From Theodoxus fluviatilis (lineage: Eukaryota > Mollusca > Gastropoda > Cycloneritida > Neritidae), in NCBI GenBank assembly GCA_034096865.1, contig JAWQFJ010001118.1, positions 19,295 through 83,294 on the forward strand: DNA of 64,000 bases, given 5' to 3'. Below, one piece after another: positions 33,795-46,264 of the stretch; within the stretch, counting starts at the first letter, position 1, and each line of letters begins with the position of its first letter. The notes beneath the pieces are model-generated. The model saw nothing but the letters and a program-made list of their open reading frames with translations, did not search any database and was not told the origin of the DNA. Both the position numbers and the translations under genes were made by a program.

Positions 33795-36700
33795 CACCTG
33801 TTGTGGCTGTGACAGTCAACACCTGTTGTGGCTGTGACAATCAACACCTGTTGTGGCTGTGACAATCAACACCTGTTGTGGCTGTGACAATAAACACCTG
33901 TTGTGGCTGTGACAATCAACACCTGTTGTGGCTGTGACAATCAACACCTGTTGTGGCTGTGACAATCAACACCTGTTGTGGCTGTGACAATCAACACCTG
34001 TTGTGGCTGTGACAGACAATGCACCTGTTGTGGCTGTGACAATCAACACCTGTTGTGGCTGTGACAATCAACACCTGTTGTGGCTGTGACAATCAACACC
34101 TGTTGTGGCTGTGACAATCAACACCTGTTGTGGCTGTGACAGTCAATGCACCTGTTGTGGCTGTGACAGTCAATGCACCTGTTGTGGCTGTGACAATCAA
34201 CACCTGTTGTGGCTGTGACAGTCAATGCACCTGTTGTGGCTGTGACAATCAACACCTGTTGTGGCTGTGACAATCAACACCTGTTGTGGCTGTGACAGTC
34301 AATGCACCTGTTGTGGCTGTGACAGTCAATGCACCTGTTGTGGCTGTGACAGTCAATGCACCTGTTGTGGCTGTGACAGACAATGCACCTGTTGTGGCTG
34401 TGACAGTCAATGCACCTGTTGTGGCTGTGACAGTCAATGCACCTGTTGTGGCTGTGACAGTCAATGCACCTGTTGTGGCTGTGACAGACAATGCACCTGT
34501 TGTGGCTGTGACAATCAACACCTGTTGTGGCTGTGACAATCAACACCTGTTGTGGCTGTGACAGACAATGCACCTGTTGTGGCTGTGACAGACAATGCAC
34601 CTGTTGTGGCTGTGACAATCAACACCTGTTGTGGCTGTGACAATCAACACCTGTTGTGGCTGTGACAATCAACACCTGTTGTGGCTGTGACAATCAACAC
34701 CTGTTGTGGCTGTGACAATCAACACCTGTTGTGGCTGTGACAATCAATGCACCTGTTGTGGCTGTGACAATCAATGCACCTGTTGTGGCTGTGACAGTCA
34801 ATGCACCTGTTGTGGCTGTGACAGACAATGCACCTGTTGTGGCTGTGACAGTCAATGCACCTGTTGTGGCTGTGACAATCAATGCACCTGTTGTGGCTGT
34901 GACAATCAACACCTGTTGTGGCTGTGACAATCAACACCTGTTGTGGCTGTGACAGTCAATGCACCTGTTGTGGCTGTGACAATCAATGCACCTGTTGTGG
35001 CTGTGACAATCAACACCTGTTGTGGCTGTGACAATCAACACCTGTTGTGGCTGTGACAATCAATGCACCTGTTGTGGCTGTGACAGACAATGCACCTGTT
35101 GTGGCTGTGACAATCAACACCTGTTGTGGCTGTGACAATCAACACCTGTTGTGGCTGTGACAATCAACACCTGTTGTGGCTGTGACAATCAACACCTGTT
35201 GTGGCTGTGACAGACAATGCACCTGTTGTGGCTGTGACAGTCAATGCACCTGTTGTGGCTGTGACAGACAATGCACCTGTTGTGGCTGTGACAATCAACA
35301 CCTGTTGTGGCTGTGACAATCAACACCTGTTGTGGCTGTGACAATCAACACCTGTTGTGGCTGTGACAATCAACACCTGTTGTGGCTGTGACAGACAATG
35401 CACCTGTTGTGGCTGTGACAATCAACACCTGTTGTGGCTGTGACAATCAACACCTGTTGTGGCTGTGACAATCAACACCTGTTGTGGCTGTGACAATCAA
35501 CACCTGTTGTGGCTGTGACAATCAACACCTGTTGTGGCTGTGACAATCAACACCTGTTGTGGCTGTGACAATCAACACCTGTTGTGGCTGTGACAGACAA
35601 TGCACCTGTTGTGGCTGTGACAATCAACACCTGTTGTGGCTGTGACAATCAACACCTGTTGTGGCTGTGACAATCAACACCTGTTGTGGCTGTGACAATC
35701 AACACCTGTTGTGGCTGTGACAATCAACACCTGTTGTGGCTGTGACAGACAATGCACCTGTTGTGGCTGTGACAATCAACACCTGTTGTGGCTGTGACAA
35801 TCAACACCTGTTGTGGCTGTGACAATCAACACCTGTTGTGGCTGTGACAGTCAATGCACCTGTTGTGGCTGTGACAGTCAATGCACCTGTTGTGGCTGTG
35901 ACAGTCAATGCACCTGTTGTGGCTGTGACAATCAACACCTGTTGTGGCTGTGACAGTCAATGCACCTGTTGTGGCTGTGACAATCAACACCTGTTGTGGC
36001 TGTGACAGTCAATGCACCTGTTGTGGCTGTGACAGACAATGCACCTGTTGTGGCTGTGACAATCAACACCTGTTGTGGCTGTGACAATCAACACCTGTTG
36101 TGGCTGTGACAGTCAATGCACCTGTTGTGGCTGTGACAGTCAATGCACCTGTTGTGGCTGTGACAATCAACACCTGTTGTGGCTGTGACAATCAACACCT
36201 GTTGTGGCTGTGACAATCAACACCTGTTGTGGCTGTGACAATCAACACCTGATGTGACTGTGACAATCAACACCTGTTGTGGCTGTGACAGACAATGCAC
36301 CTGTTGTGGCTGTGACAATCAACACCTGTTGTGGCTGTGACAATCAACACCTGTTGTGGCTGTGACAATCAACACCTGTTGTGGCTGTGACAATCAACAC
36401 CTGTTGTGGCTGTGACAATCAACACCTGTTGTGGCTGTGACAGTCAATGCACCTGTTGTGGCTGTGACAGACAATGCACCTGTTGTGGCTGTGACAGTCA
36501 ATGCACCTGTTGTGGCTGTGACAATCAACACCTGTTGTGGCTGTGACAGTCAATGCACCTGTTGTGGCTGTGACAATCAACACCTGTTGTGGCTGTGACA
36601 GTCAATGCACCTGTTGTGGCTGTGACAGTCAATGCACCTGTTGTGGCTGTGACAATCAACACCTGTTGTGGCTGTGACAGTCAATGCACCTGTTGTGGCT

Positions 36701-39700
36701 GTGACAGTCAATGCACCTGTTGTGGCTGTGACAATCAACACCTGTTGTGGCTGTGACAGACAATGCACCTGTTGTGGCTGTGACAATCAACACCTGTTGT
36801 GGCTGTGACAATCAACACCTGTTGTGGCTGTGACAGACAATGCACCTGTTGTGGCTGTGACAGTCAATGCACCTGTTGTGGCTGTGACAATCAACACCTG
36901 TTGTGGCTGTGACAATCAACACCTGTTGTGGCTGTGACAATCAACACCTGTTGTGGCTGTGACAATCAACACCTGTTGTGGCTGTGACAGACAATGCACC
37001 TGTTGTGGCTGTGACAGACAATGCACCTGTTGTGGCTGTGACAATCAACACCTGTTGTGGCTGTGACAGACAATGCACCTGTTGTGGCTGTGACAGTCAA
37101 TGCACCTGTTGTGGCTGTGACAGTCAATGCACCTGTTGTGGCTGTGACAATCAACACCTGTTGTGGCTGTGACAGTCAATGCACCTGTTGTGGCTGTGAC
37201 AGTCAATGCACCTGTTGTGGCTGTGACAATCAACACCTGTTGTGGCTGTGACAATCAACACCTGTTGTGGCTGTGACAATCAACACCTGTTGTGGCTGTG
37301 ACAATCAACACCTGTTGTGGCTGTGACAATCAACACCTGTTGTGGCTGTGACAATCAACACCTGTTGTGGCTGTGACAATCAACACCTGTTGTGGCTGTG
37401 ACAATCAACACCTGTTGTGGCTGTGACAATCAACACCTGTTGTGGCTGTGACAATCAACACCTGTTGTGGCTGTGACAGTCAATGCACCTGTTGTGGCTG
37501 TGACAGACAATGCACCTGTTGTGGCTGTGACAGTCAATGCACCTGTTGTGGCTGTGACAATCAACACCTGTTGTGGCTGTGACAGTCAATGCACCTGTTG
37601 TGGCTGTGACAATCAACACCTGTTGTGGCTGTGACAGTCAATGCACCTGTTGTGGCTGTGACAGTCAATGCACCTGTTGTGGCTGTGACAATCAACACCT
37701 GTTGTGGCTGTGACAGTCAATGCACCTGTTGTGGCTGTGACAGTCAATGCACCTGTTGTGGCTGTGACAATCAACACCTGTTGTGGCTGTGACAGACAAT
37801 GCACCTGTTGTGGCTGTGACAATCAACACCTGTTGTGGCTGTGACAATCAACACCTGTTGTGGCTGTGACAGACAATGCACCTGTTGTGGCTGTGACAGT
37901 CAATGCACCTGTTGTGGCTGTGACAATCAACACCTGTTGTGGCTGTGACAATCAACACCTGTTGTGGCTGTGACAATCAACACCTGTTGTGGCTGTGACA
38001 ATCAACACCTGTTGTGGCTGTGACAGACAATGCACCTGTTGTGGCTGTGACAGACAATGCACCTGTTGTGGCTGTGACAATCAACACCTGTTGTGGCTGT
38101 GACAGACAATGCACCTGTTGTGGCTGTGACAGTCAATGCACCTGTTGTGGCTGTGACAGTCAATGCACCTGTTGTGGCTGTGACAATCAACACCTGTTGT
38201 GGCTGTGACAGTCAATGCACCTGTTGTGGCTGTGACAGTCAATGCACCTGTTGTGGCTGTGACAATCAACACCTGTTGTGGCTGTGACAATCAACACCTG
38301 TTGTGGCTGTGACAATCAACACCTGTTGTGGCTGTGACAATCAACACCTGTTGTGGCTGTGACAGACAATGCACCTGTTGTGGCTGTGACAATCAACACC
38401 TGTTGTGGCTGTGACAATCAACACCTGTTGTGGCTGTGACAATCAACACCTGTTGTGGCTGTGACAATCAACACCTGTTGTGGCTGTGACAGACAATGCA
38501 CCTGTTGTGGCTGTGACAATCAACACCTGTTGTGGCTGTGACAATCAACACCTGTTGTGGCTGTGACAATCAACACCTGTTGTGGCTGTGACAGACAATG
38601 CACCTGTTGTGGCTGTGACAATCAACACCTGTTGTGGCTGTGACAATCAACACCTGTTGTGGCTGTGACAATCAACACCTGTTGTGGCTGTGACAATCAA
38701 CACCTGTTGTGGCTGTGACAATCAACACCTGTTGTGGCTGTGACAATCAACACCTGTTGTGGCTGTGACAATCAACACCTGTTGTGGCTGTGACAGACAA
38801 TGCACCTGTTGTGGCTGTGACAATCAACACCTGTTGTGGCTGTGACAATCAACACCTGTTGTGGCTGTGACAATCAACACCTGTTGTGGCTGTGACAATC
38901 AACACCTGTTGTGGCTGTGACAATCAACACCTGTTGTGGCTGTGACAGACAATGCACCTGTTGTGGCTGTGACAATCAACACCTGTTGTGGCTGTGACAA
39001 TCAACACCTGTTGTGGCTGTGACAATCAACACCTGTTGTGGCTGTGACAGTCAATGCACCTGTTGTGGCTGTGACAGTCAATGCACCTGTTGTGGCTGTG
39101 ACAATCAACACCTGTTGTGGCTGTGACAATCAACACCTGTTGTGGCTGTGACAATCAACACCTGTTGTGGCTGTGACAGTCAATGCACCTGTTGTGGCTG
39201 TGACAATCAACACCTGTTGTGGCTGTGACAGACAATGCACCTGTTGTGGCTGTGACAGACAATGCACCTGTTGTGGCTGTGACAGACAATGCACCTGTTG
39301 TGGCTGTGACAGTCAATGCAACTGTTGTGGCTGTGACAGTCAATGCAACTGTTGTGGCTGTGACAGTCAATGCACCTGTTGTGGCTGTGACAGACAATGC
39401 ACCTGTTGTGGCTGTGACAATCAATGCACCTGTTGTGGCTGTGACAGACAATGCACCTGTTGTGGCTGTGACAGTCAATGCACCTGTTGTGGCTGTGACA
39501 GTCAATGCACCTGTTGTGGCTGTGACAATCAACACCTGTTGTGGCTGTGACAATCAACACCTGTTGTGGCTGTGACAGTCAATGCACCTGTTGTGGCTGT
39601 GACAGACAATGCACCTGTTGTGGCTGTGACAGACAATGCACCTGTTGTGGCTGTGACAGTCAATGCACCTGTTGTGGCTGTGACAGTCAATGCACCTGTT

Positions 39701-41090
39701 GTGGCTGTGACAGTCAATGCACCTGTTGTGGCTGTGACAGTCAATGCACCTGTTGTGGCTGTGACAGTCAATGCACCTGTTGTGGCTGTGACAATCAACA
39801 CCTGTTGTGGCTGTGACAGTCAATGCACCTGTTGTGGCTGTGACAATCAATGCACCTGTTGTGGCTGTGACAGTCAATGCACCTGTTGTGGCTGTGACAG
39901 TCAATGCACCTGTTGTGGCTGTGACAATCAATGCACCTGTTGTGGCTGTGACAATCAACACCTGTTGTGGCTGTGACAATCAATGCACCTGTTGTGGCTG
40001 TGACAATCAACACCTGTTGTGGCTGTGACAATCAATGCACCTGTTGTGGCTGTGACAATCAACACCTGTTGTGGCTGTGACAATCAATGCACCTGTTGTG
40101 GCTGTGACAATCAACACCTGTTGTGGCTGTGACAATCAATGCACCTGTTGTGGCTGTGACAATCAACACCTGTTGTGGCTGTGACAATCAATGCACCTGT
40201 TGTGGCTGTGACAATCAATGCACCTGTTGTGGCTGTGACAATCAACACCTGTTGTGGCTGTGACAATCAATGCACCTGTTGTGGCTGTGACAATCAACAC
40301 CTGTTGTGGCTGTGACAATCAACACCTGTTGTGGCTGTGACAATCAACACCTGTTGTGGCTGTGACAGTCAATGCACCTGTTGTGGCTGTGACAGTCAAT
40401 GCACCTGTTGTGGCTGTGACAGTCAATGCACCTGTTGTGGCTGTGACAGTCAATGCACCTGTTGTGGCTGTGACAGTCAATGCACCTGTTGTGGCTGTGA
40501 CAGTCAATGCACCTGTTGTGGCTGTGACAGTCAATGCACCTGTTGTGGCTGTGACAGTCAATGCACCTGTTGTGGCTGTGACAGTCAATGCACCTGTTGT
40601 GGCTGTGACAATCAACACCTGTTGTGGCTGTGACAGACAATGCACCTGTTGTGGCTGTGACAATCAACACCTGTTGTGGCTGTGACAATCAACACCTGTT
40701 GTGGCTGTGACAATCAACACCTGTTGTGGCTGTGACAATCAACACCTGTTGTGGCTGTGACAATCAACACCTGTTGTGGCTGTGACAGTCAATGCACCTG
40801 TTGTGGCTGTGACAGTCAATGCACCTGTTGTGGCTGTGACAGTCAATGCACCTGTTGTGGCTGTGACAGACAATGCACCTGTTGTGGCTGTGACAATCAA
40901 CACCTGTTGTGGCTGTGACAGTCAATGCACCTGTTGTGGCTGTGACAGTCAATGCACCTGTTGTGGCTGTGACAGTCAATGCACCTGTTGTGGCTGTGAC
41001 AGTCAATGCACCTGTTGTGGCTGTGACAGTAAATGCNNNCACCTGTTGTGGCTGTGACAGTCAATGCACCTGTTGTGGCTGTGACAATAA
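33795..41090. repeat. 25/27-bp minisatellite, 7.3 kb, with higher-order duplications
   Basis: About 280 units of CACCTGTTGTGGCTGTGACA plus AATCAA (25 bp) or AGTCAATG/AGACAATG/AATCAATG (27 bp). Unit order is itself duplicated: the segment around 36577-37254 recurs at 37613-38290 (shift 1,036 bp), and 35391-35900 recurs at 38591-39100 (shift 3,200 bp). Short Cys-rich open frames are by-products. Three N at 41037-41039 mark an assembly uncertainty. It lies in intron 8. Confidence 0.95.
41037..41039. other. Assembly gap (nnn)
   Basis: Three undetermined bases at the right end of the 25/27-bp array; array length in this assembly should not be trusted. Confidence 0.95.
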
Positions 41091-41269
41091 AGACTGCTCC
41101 GCCTTCTTTCAGACTGTCTGCTTGCTATTTTTACCTTAGTGTTTTTTAAGTACTTGAAAACGCATGAAGTCAGCACGTGCCGTGACCTGAACTCTGTGCC
41201 GTGTTGCGCCATTTTCCTGTCGCAAATGCAAGCGGCGTTTTGGTCTCTCAGAAAACTCGAGCTTTCCCC

Positions 41270-41462
41270 AGTGACCCTGTGAGTTCGGGGTAAGAATTGA
41301 CCCACCGCGTCTCCCTACGCGATTCGTAAGAGGCAAATACCTAGGGACATGGTAACTTGATTTACGTTTACTCTAAACTGTTCTAGTGATTTTTGTATTC
41401 GATGGCCTTACATAGCCTACGAAGGCTGATAGGCCGTAAAACACCATCCATCCATCCATCCC
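41270..41462 (+). mobile_element. SINE-like repeat with (CCAT)n tail, copy 2
   Basis: Shares CGTCTCCCTACGCGATTCGTAAGAGG, CTGTTCTAGTGATTTTTGTAT and GGCCTTACATAGCCTACGAAGG with copy 1 (8446). The tail is only four CATC units. Confidence 0.75.
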
Positions 41463-41946
41463 CCGTGACAATTCATTCCTTGCAGCCATATTTGGGAGTT
41501 TAAAAGCCCAGTTTCTCTTAATTATTATCATTTAAAATGCATTATTTTAATTTTATCGGTATCAAAACTTGAGAGAGGAATCAAAATTTGAGTAGCCTAA
41601 ACTTTGACGCGGATTAACTCGCGATCTACTCGTCTGATCATAATAGTGAACATTGCGCAATTTTTTATAGCTGAACCCAATGGTAAAAAAAAACATCTTG
41701 GCGATCCCTCTCCTACCGCCAAACTCGATGAAAAGTTTGAATCTATCGCCAAACTGGCTGGCAAGCACGTGCGAGCATGGTGGCAATGCCATGTTCGGTG
41801 AGCGTGGATGCTCATCTTGAAGATACGGGACAAACTAGGTTTGTGCCTCGCAGTAATGCCACAAGAAATAGTTTAAGATACTGATGCCATCAAGGTCCGT
41901 GGGTTGTTTGCTTGAAATTTGAAAGATGTATTGCATCACCCCATGT

Positions 41947-41949
<3 letters not shown>

Positions 41950-42020
<71 letters not shown>
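41950..42020. repeat. (AG)n microsatellite, left half
   Basis: Perfect AG run directly abutting the left inverted terminus of the DNA transposon. Confidence 0.95.
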
Positions 42021-42021
<1 letters not shown>

Positions 42022-44141
42022 AGGGATGAAAATTTTCCTCGGATCCGAGGATTTCCTCGGATTTGATGACCAATTTGGTCACTCTCGAGATTCGTGTAAA
42101 TCCGTTGAGAAATTGTTTAGGGGGGGGGGGGGGTTAGGTTGAACCGCACCGGCTGATGGGTAGCCATTTTGATGCCTCGGCCAATCATGCAAATCTGCTT
42201 AAAAGCACACGAAGCAGAAATCGGAAACTAGTCTGAACCAATGAAACGCTTCAAAAGAGAAGCCTCTGTCTATCCTTTGCTCTGATTGGTCGCTTAACCC
42301 GTGTGCAGCGCGTGATCGTGGCCGAATTGATGAACGGAAACAGCCGAAGCTGTTGCCGAAACTAGCTTCGGCTCTTTTCGACATAAGGAACGCACGGCGT
42401 CTTTAGTATCAATCAACCAAGTGCAAGAATGCCGAGGAGGGATGCAAAGAAGTTTGCTACGCTGAATAAGATTTGGGAAAAAGCAGAAGAAAAAAAAGGA
42501 AGACAACGGTAGACTTGTCAACAGCCTCCGGAGCGGAGAATTCGACAGTGATCGCTTCTGTTTCGATCGACACAGCACCACGTGCGAGCGGCGATTCAGC
42601 AGCTACCACTCTTGAGTCGATCGAAACTACGTCTCCAGGGCGCAGCTGTTTCGAGGTTGCTCGCCTCCTCATCGCTCAGAAACGAAGACATGGAGTGGAA
42701 ACCGACTTATGTCCTGACTCCGGAGCTCGAGAATCGACAGCGCTTGCTTCTAGTTCTACTTCGACCGAAGATGCACCTCTCGCTAGTAGTGATTCGGCAA
42801 CCTCCGCTCTCACGTTTACCGAATCTGCTTCTGGCGCAGCTGATGTTGCGAAAGCAATCGCCTCCTCATCGTCAGAATCTGTCCCTACCAGTGCCAAGAA
42901 ACTTCGTCGTTTCGAGAGCGAGACAAGAGAGCCAGTAGGTGATGACGAGAACGTGATCGATCGTCAGCATGAGCATGATGAACAAGCTCGTCTCCGTGTT
43001 CCGCTGCCGTGATTGTGACCAGCCGTTAACAGTGACCAAAAATCAGTCGGCGATGTTTGGATCAGCGAGCAAGCTGAAAGTGTTCTGCTCAGCATGTAGG
43101 AACACCATTACGGCGGTCAGGACCTCACCAAAGACAGGTACTCTGCACAATGGCTATGACATCAACCGTCGTCTCGTCGTTGCTGCCACCTCCATTGGGA
43201 TTGGGTTCACCCAACTGAGACGATTTTTCGCTCTCATGAACATGCCCCCACCCATGCATCTGAAGACATGGCAGCTCTACCAGAAGACGCTGCATTCAGG
43301 AGTTCATCCTGCTGCTGATAGGCACCTTCAGGAGGCAGCTGAACAGGTTCGACTGATGTACTTGCAGTTGAAAATTAGTCAGCCAACTCTAGAAGGACGT
43401 CTAGATATTGCAGTTTCGTTCGATGGGAGATGGCACAAGCGTGGGTGAACATCTCACAGTGGCATTGCTGCTGTCATCGAGATCTACAGTGGACTTGTTG
43501 TAGACTTTGTGAGATGTCAAGTTTCAGGAGTGATATGAATAAATGATGCGGAGGTAACACAACTTCAAATTTTTGGCATGATGTTGACAAGTGTTTGTAC
43601 TGTACTAGTTGTTGAAAAAACTTCCTGGTGCACTTTTCAGAGGGATTTTGTTTTATAACCAATATTCAGACAGCTGATTTTGTCATGACCGCCCTCCAGT
43701 AAGTTTTATTTGTGCGCCTGATGAAGGCTTTTTAGCCGAAAATTTGCGTTGTTTTACCTTCTAATGTCTTGTATTTGTTTTGTATTATACGCGGCCATCA
43801 AAACCTCACCGTGTTTTAGACTCTTATTTTAATGCCGTGGCAGTCCCTTGTTTTTGACAGTTTAGAATATAAATTATAGTTTTCAGCACCTTTCATAAGC
43901 AGATTTTGACATTTGCTCTTGTTGTCTGAATTTGTACTTGAATTGCTAGGAAATGCCTTCTCAGCACATAAATGGCATTGAAAAGTTTCGACGGGGGGCG
44001 TTGCCCCCCTAGACCCCCCAGCGGGGCGTTGCCCCCCTAGACCCCCCAGCGGGGCGTTGCCCCTGCAATCCACTGGGGCCTAGGCGGCCCCTGGACCCCG
44101 GCCAAGTTTCCTCTTTTTTTTCCATTCGCTGTTTTCATCCC

Positions 44142-44143
<2 letters not shown>
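42021..44143 (+). mobile_element. Mutator-like DNA transposon inserted in an (AG)n microsatellite
   Basis: The ends CAGGGATGAAAA (42021-42032) and TTTTCATCCCTG (44132-44143) are perfect 12-bp inverted repeats. Both are flanked by (AG)n in the same phase, so the element split one microsatellite. Inside is a Mutator-like transposase relic (42473-43450). Near the right end is a GC-rich block in which CGGGGCGTTGCCCCCCTAGA repeats about three times (43993-44060). A target-site duplication cannot be measured because the target is a simple repeat. Confidence 0.82.
42473..43450 (+). pseudogene. Mutator-like transposase, N-terminal part, inactivated
   Basis: Two overlapping frames are visible. The first (42473-43012) is a Ser/Thr/Ala-rich, basic N-terminus. 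The second (42969-43448) has a zinc-ribbon-like CRDCDQPL...FCSACRNT, then YDINRRLVVAATSIGIGF, FFALMNMPPPM and DIAVSFDGRWHKRG. That last block, with SFDG, is characteristic of the metazoan Mutator-like transposase domain and carries a likely catalytic Asp. The frame then hits TGA where Trp is expected; reading past the stop continues as HSGIAAVIEIYSGLVVDF, as in the family. The rest of the transposase is missing, so the copy is dead. Confidence 0.75.

Positions 44144-44215
<72 letters not shown>
44144..44215. repeat. (AG)n microsatellite, right half
   Basis: Continuation of the split AG run; ends about 195 bp before exon 9. Confidence 0.95.
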
Positions 44216-44216
<1 letters not shown>

Positions 44217-44410
44217 TGACAGATCATCATGAAATTTTACAGGCACTTTTAAGATATTTGGAGCGATAGTTGCAGTTCCAGCATTAATTTTAAACTCGAC
44301 ATTTTGGCTGCCAGTACCTACATTCTGACTGTGTGTGTAGACAGCTAAAAGCTTAACAGCTGAAAGCAATATCTTTTGAGCATTTTCTCATAAGCCTTCA
44401 TTCCTGGCAG

Positions 44411-44554
44411 GTGGCAACTTGTCTGCCTGCATCAACAGACAGCGAGAGCTGAACCGGCGTTTGAGTCACTGGTCTGCGCTGTGCATCTTCCAGCAGATTT
44501 TGGAGGCTCTGGTGCATCTGAAGACCAAGGACATTGTCCACGAAGATCTGAAAG
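44411..44554 (+). CDS. Exon 9 of the MAP3K-like gene: alpha-D to catalytic loop
   Basis: The acceptor is cattcctggcag and the donor is CTGAAAG|gtgggg. Entry and exit are phase 1. The peptide begins GGNLSACINRQRELNRRL and ends with IVHEDLK. The catalytic loop reads HED where most kinases have HRD. The catalytic Asp and the Lys two residues later are present, so activity is expected. An Arg-to-Glu change before the Asp is compatible with activation that does not depend on a phosphorylated loop contacting that Arg; that reading is inference. Confidence 0.88.
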
Positions 44555-45674
44555 GTGGGGTGTGTGTATGTGTGTTTTGTGGCCATTGTTTGTGCAATGG
44601 GGAGGTATGCAAGGTCCCCTTTGTGACATCGTATGCTACTAAATTTTGACCTGTTTTTCCTGTTCTCCACCTACTTGCCTTCTTCCCCCCATTTTTTAAC
44701 CCTATCACAATCCTTGTCAGGAAAAATCCTCTCAGACTTGGCCATTTCAGGAGCTTGAAATACAAGTATCTTGACAGGCAAACAGCTACCAACATAACTG
44801 TGAAAGTTATCTATACTCTTGCCTCGTGCGGCAGATCCACATGCTGACTTTGTCACTTTCTGCAGCTCCCTAACAATTGTGCTCAAGTCAAAGAATGGGC
44901 ACCCAGCCCATGCTCAAACCTTATAATGGAAATTGCTCCAAACCCTCCACCTCCACCTTCCCAGGGCAACGCCATCCCCTTCCACAGCACTCATCAGGTC
45001 GATCTTCATGCCCACCTCTACAGTTCTCCCAAGCCCCTGTCAGCTTAGTGAGAATTATACATTACTTCATTTCTGATCATATACTAATTTTTGGACTTTT
45101 GGCAAACTGCAGATTGCTTGCAGAAGGCTTACGCCACTGTTGAAGTGCTGCTTTCTGCCATGCCTCACCTGCTTGTCAAAGTCTTTGAATCTGTGCCATC
45201 TCTGTTTGCCAACTCCTATTCCATTTCCCTTCCCTACCATGGGAAGAAGAAAAACGTCTGCACTGACACCCCACTTGGACAGAAATACTGACAAATGTGA
45301 AAAAAAAAGTTTTCTTTAGATTGTTCCTTCCAGGGCTGGTAAGCATCTTGAGCATGTGATGCTTGATCACTGTGATGTTACAATTGGCCATCAAGAATGT
45401 TCCCATGAATGGCCACCAGGAATGCATGTCCCCCATGCAATGGCCACCAGGAATGTCCCCATGCAATGGTTAGAAGGTCTGTAGTGAAAGCTCAAAATGA
45501 GTGTCATTTAAATGGTGCAGAAAAACTTTCAGTTGTGTCATTGTCATCTTGCTGAATATTGTGTACACCATTAGTAAAAGAATTGCTGTTGAACTTCTTT
45601 AAAATGCCTGTCAGATTGCTGCCATATTTTTTATAATTGACATCCGCGCTAACAGTACTGACTTTTTTTTTCAG

Positions 45675-45710
45675 CTGACAACATACTCATCCGATCAGTG
45701 TCTGGAAAAG
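45675..45710 (+). CDS. Exon 10 of the MAP3K-like gene: 36-nt micro-exon in the catalytic loop
   Basis: The acceptor is gactttttttttcag and the donor is AAAAG|gtgagt. Entry and exit are phase 1. It encodes ADNILIRSVSGK. The Asn of DN is the metal-binding Asn of the catalytic loop, so this tiny exon is essential for a working kinase. Skipping it keeps the frame (36 nt) but removes the Asn, so an inactive splice form is possible. The long pyrimidine run in front fits a need for strong definition of a very short exon. Confidence 0.82.
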
Positions 45711-46264
45711 GTGAGTAATTGGTGCAATAAAGGAAACTGAAAATCCTGAATACGGAGCTGAAAGAAGATGATACATGGACGCAGTTTTGAGCTAGGGCGT
45801 AAAACGGGTCCCTTGATGTGTCAGTGTTCTGCTGAAGTACCTGATAATAGGATCTGTTAATTTTTTAATGAAAATCCACATCAATGTGTAACATTCAGTT
45901 GCCTGAATGAAATGGAAACTTAATAAATTAATAGCTAGCTGTCAGTATTTACGATACTTTGTTCTGTGGTATTTCTGGTTTTTCTCATTTGCAGTTGCTG
46001 AAGTTATTTTTTTTAAAAATAGAGATGCTCTGGAGTACATGTATTTTCTTTTTCCAAAGCAGAATAATGGCATACCTTTAATGAGAGGTGTACACTCTGT
46101 GAAGGGAATTCCCTTTAATCACAACCTGTCAGTGAGCAGTTTGATAGGATGCCTGATTTGAAATACCATTGGAACTTCTTCATATCATTCTGACCTGACC
46201 TTACCCTGTGGAAGGATAGATGGATGGATGGTCATACCACCTGGAGATGTGTTGTGATTCATTG

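Noticed and set aside
34249..40688. Many short Cys-rich frames (CCGCDSQCT repeats) resembling metallothionein-like peptides
   Set aside because: They arise from runs of the 27-bp unit, and the 25-bp units break them. No gene structure.
33795..41090. CRISPR-like array
   Set aside because: Repeats are directly adjacent with no unique spacers, and the setting is eukaryotic intron.
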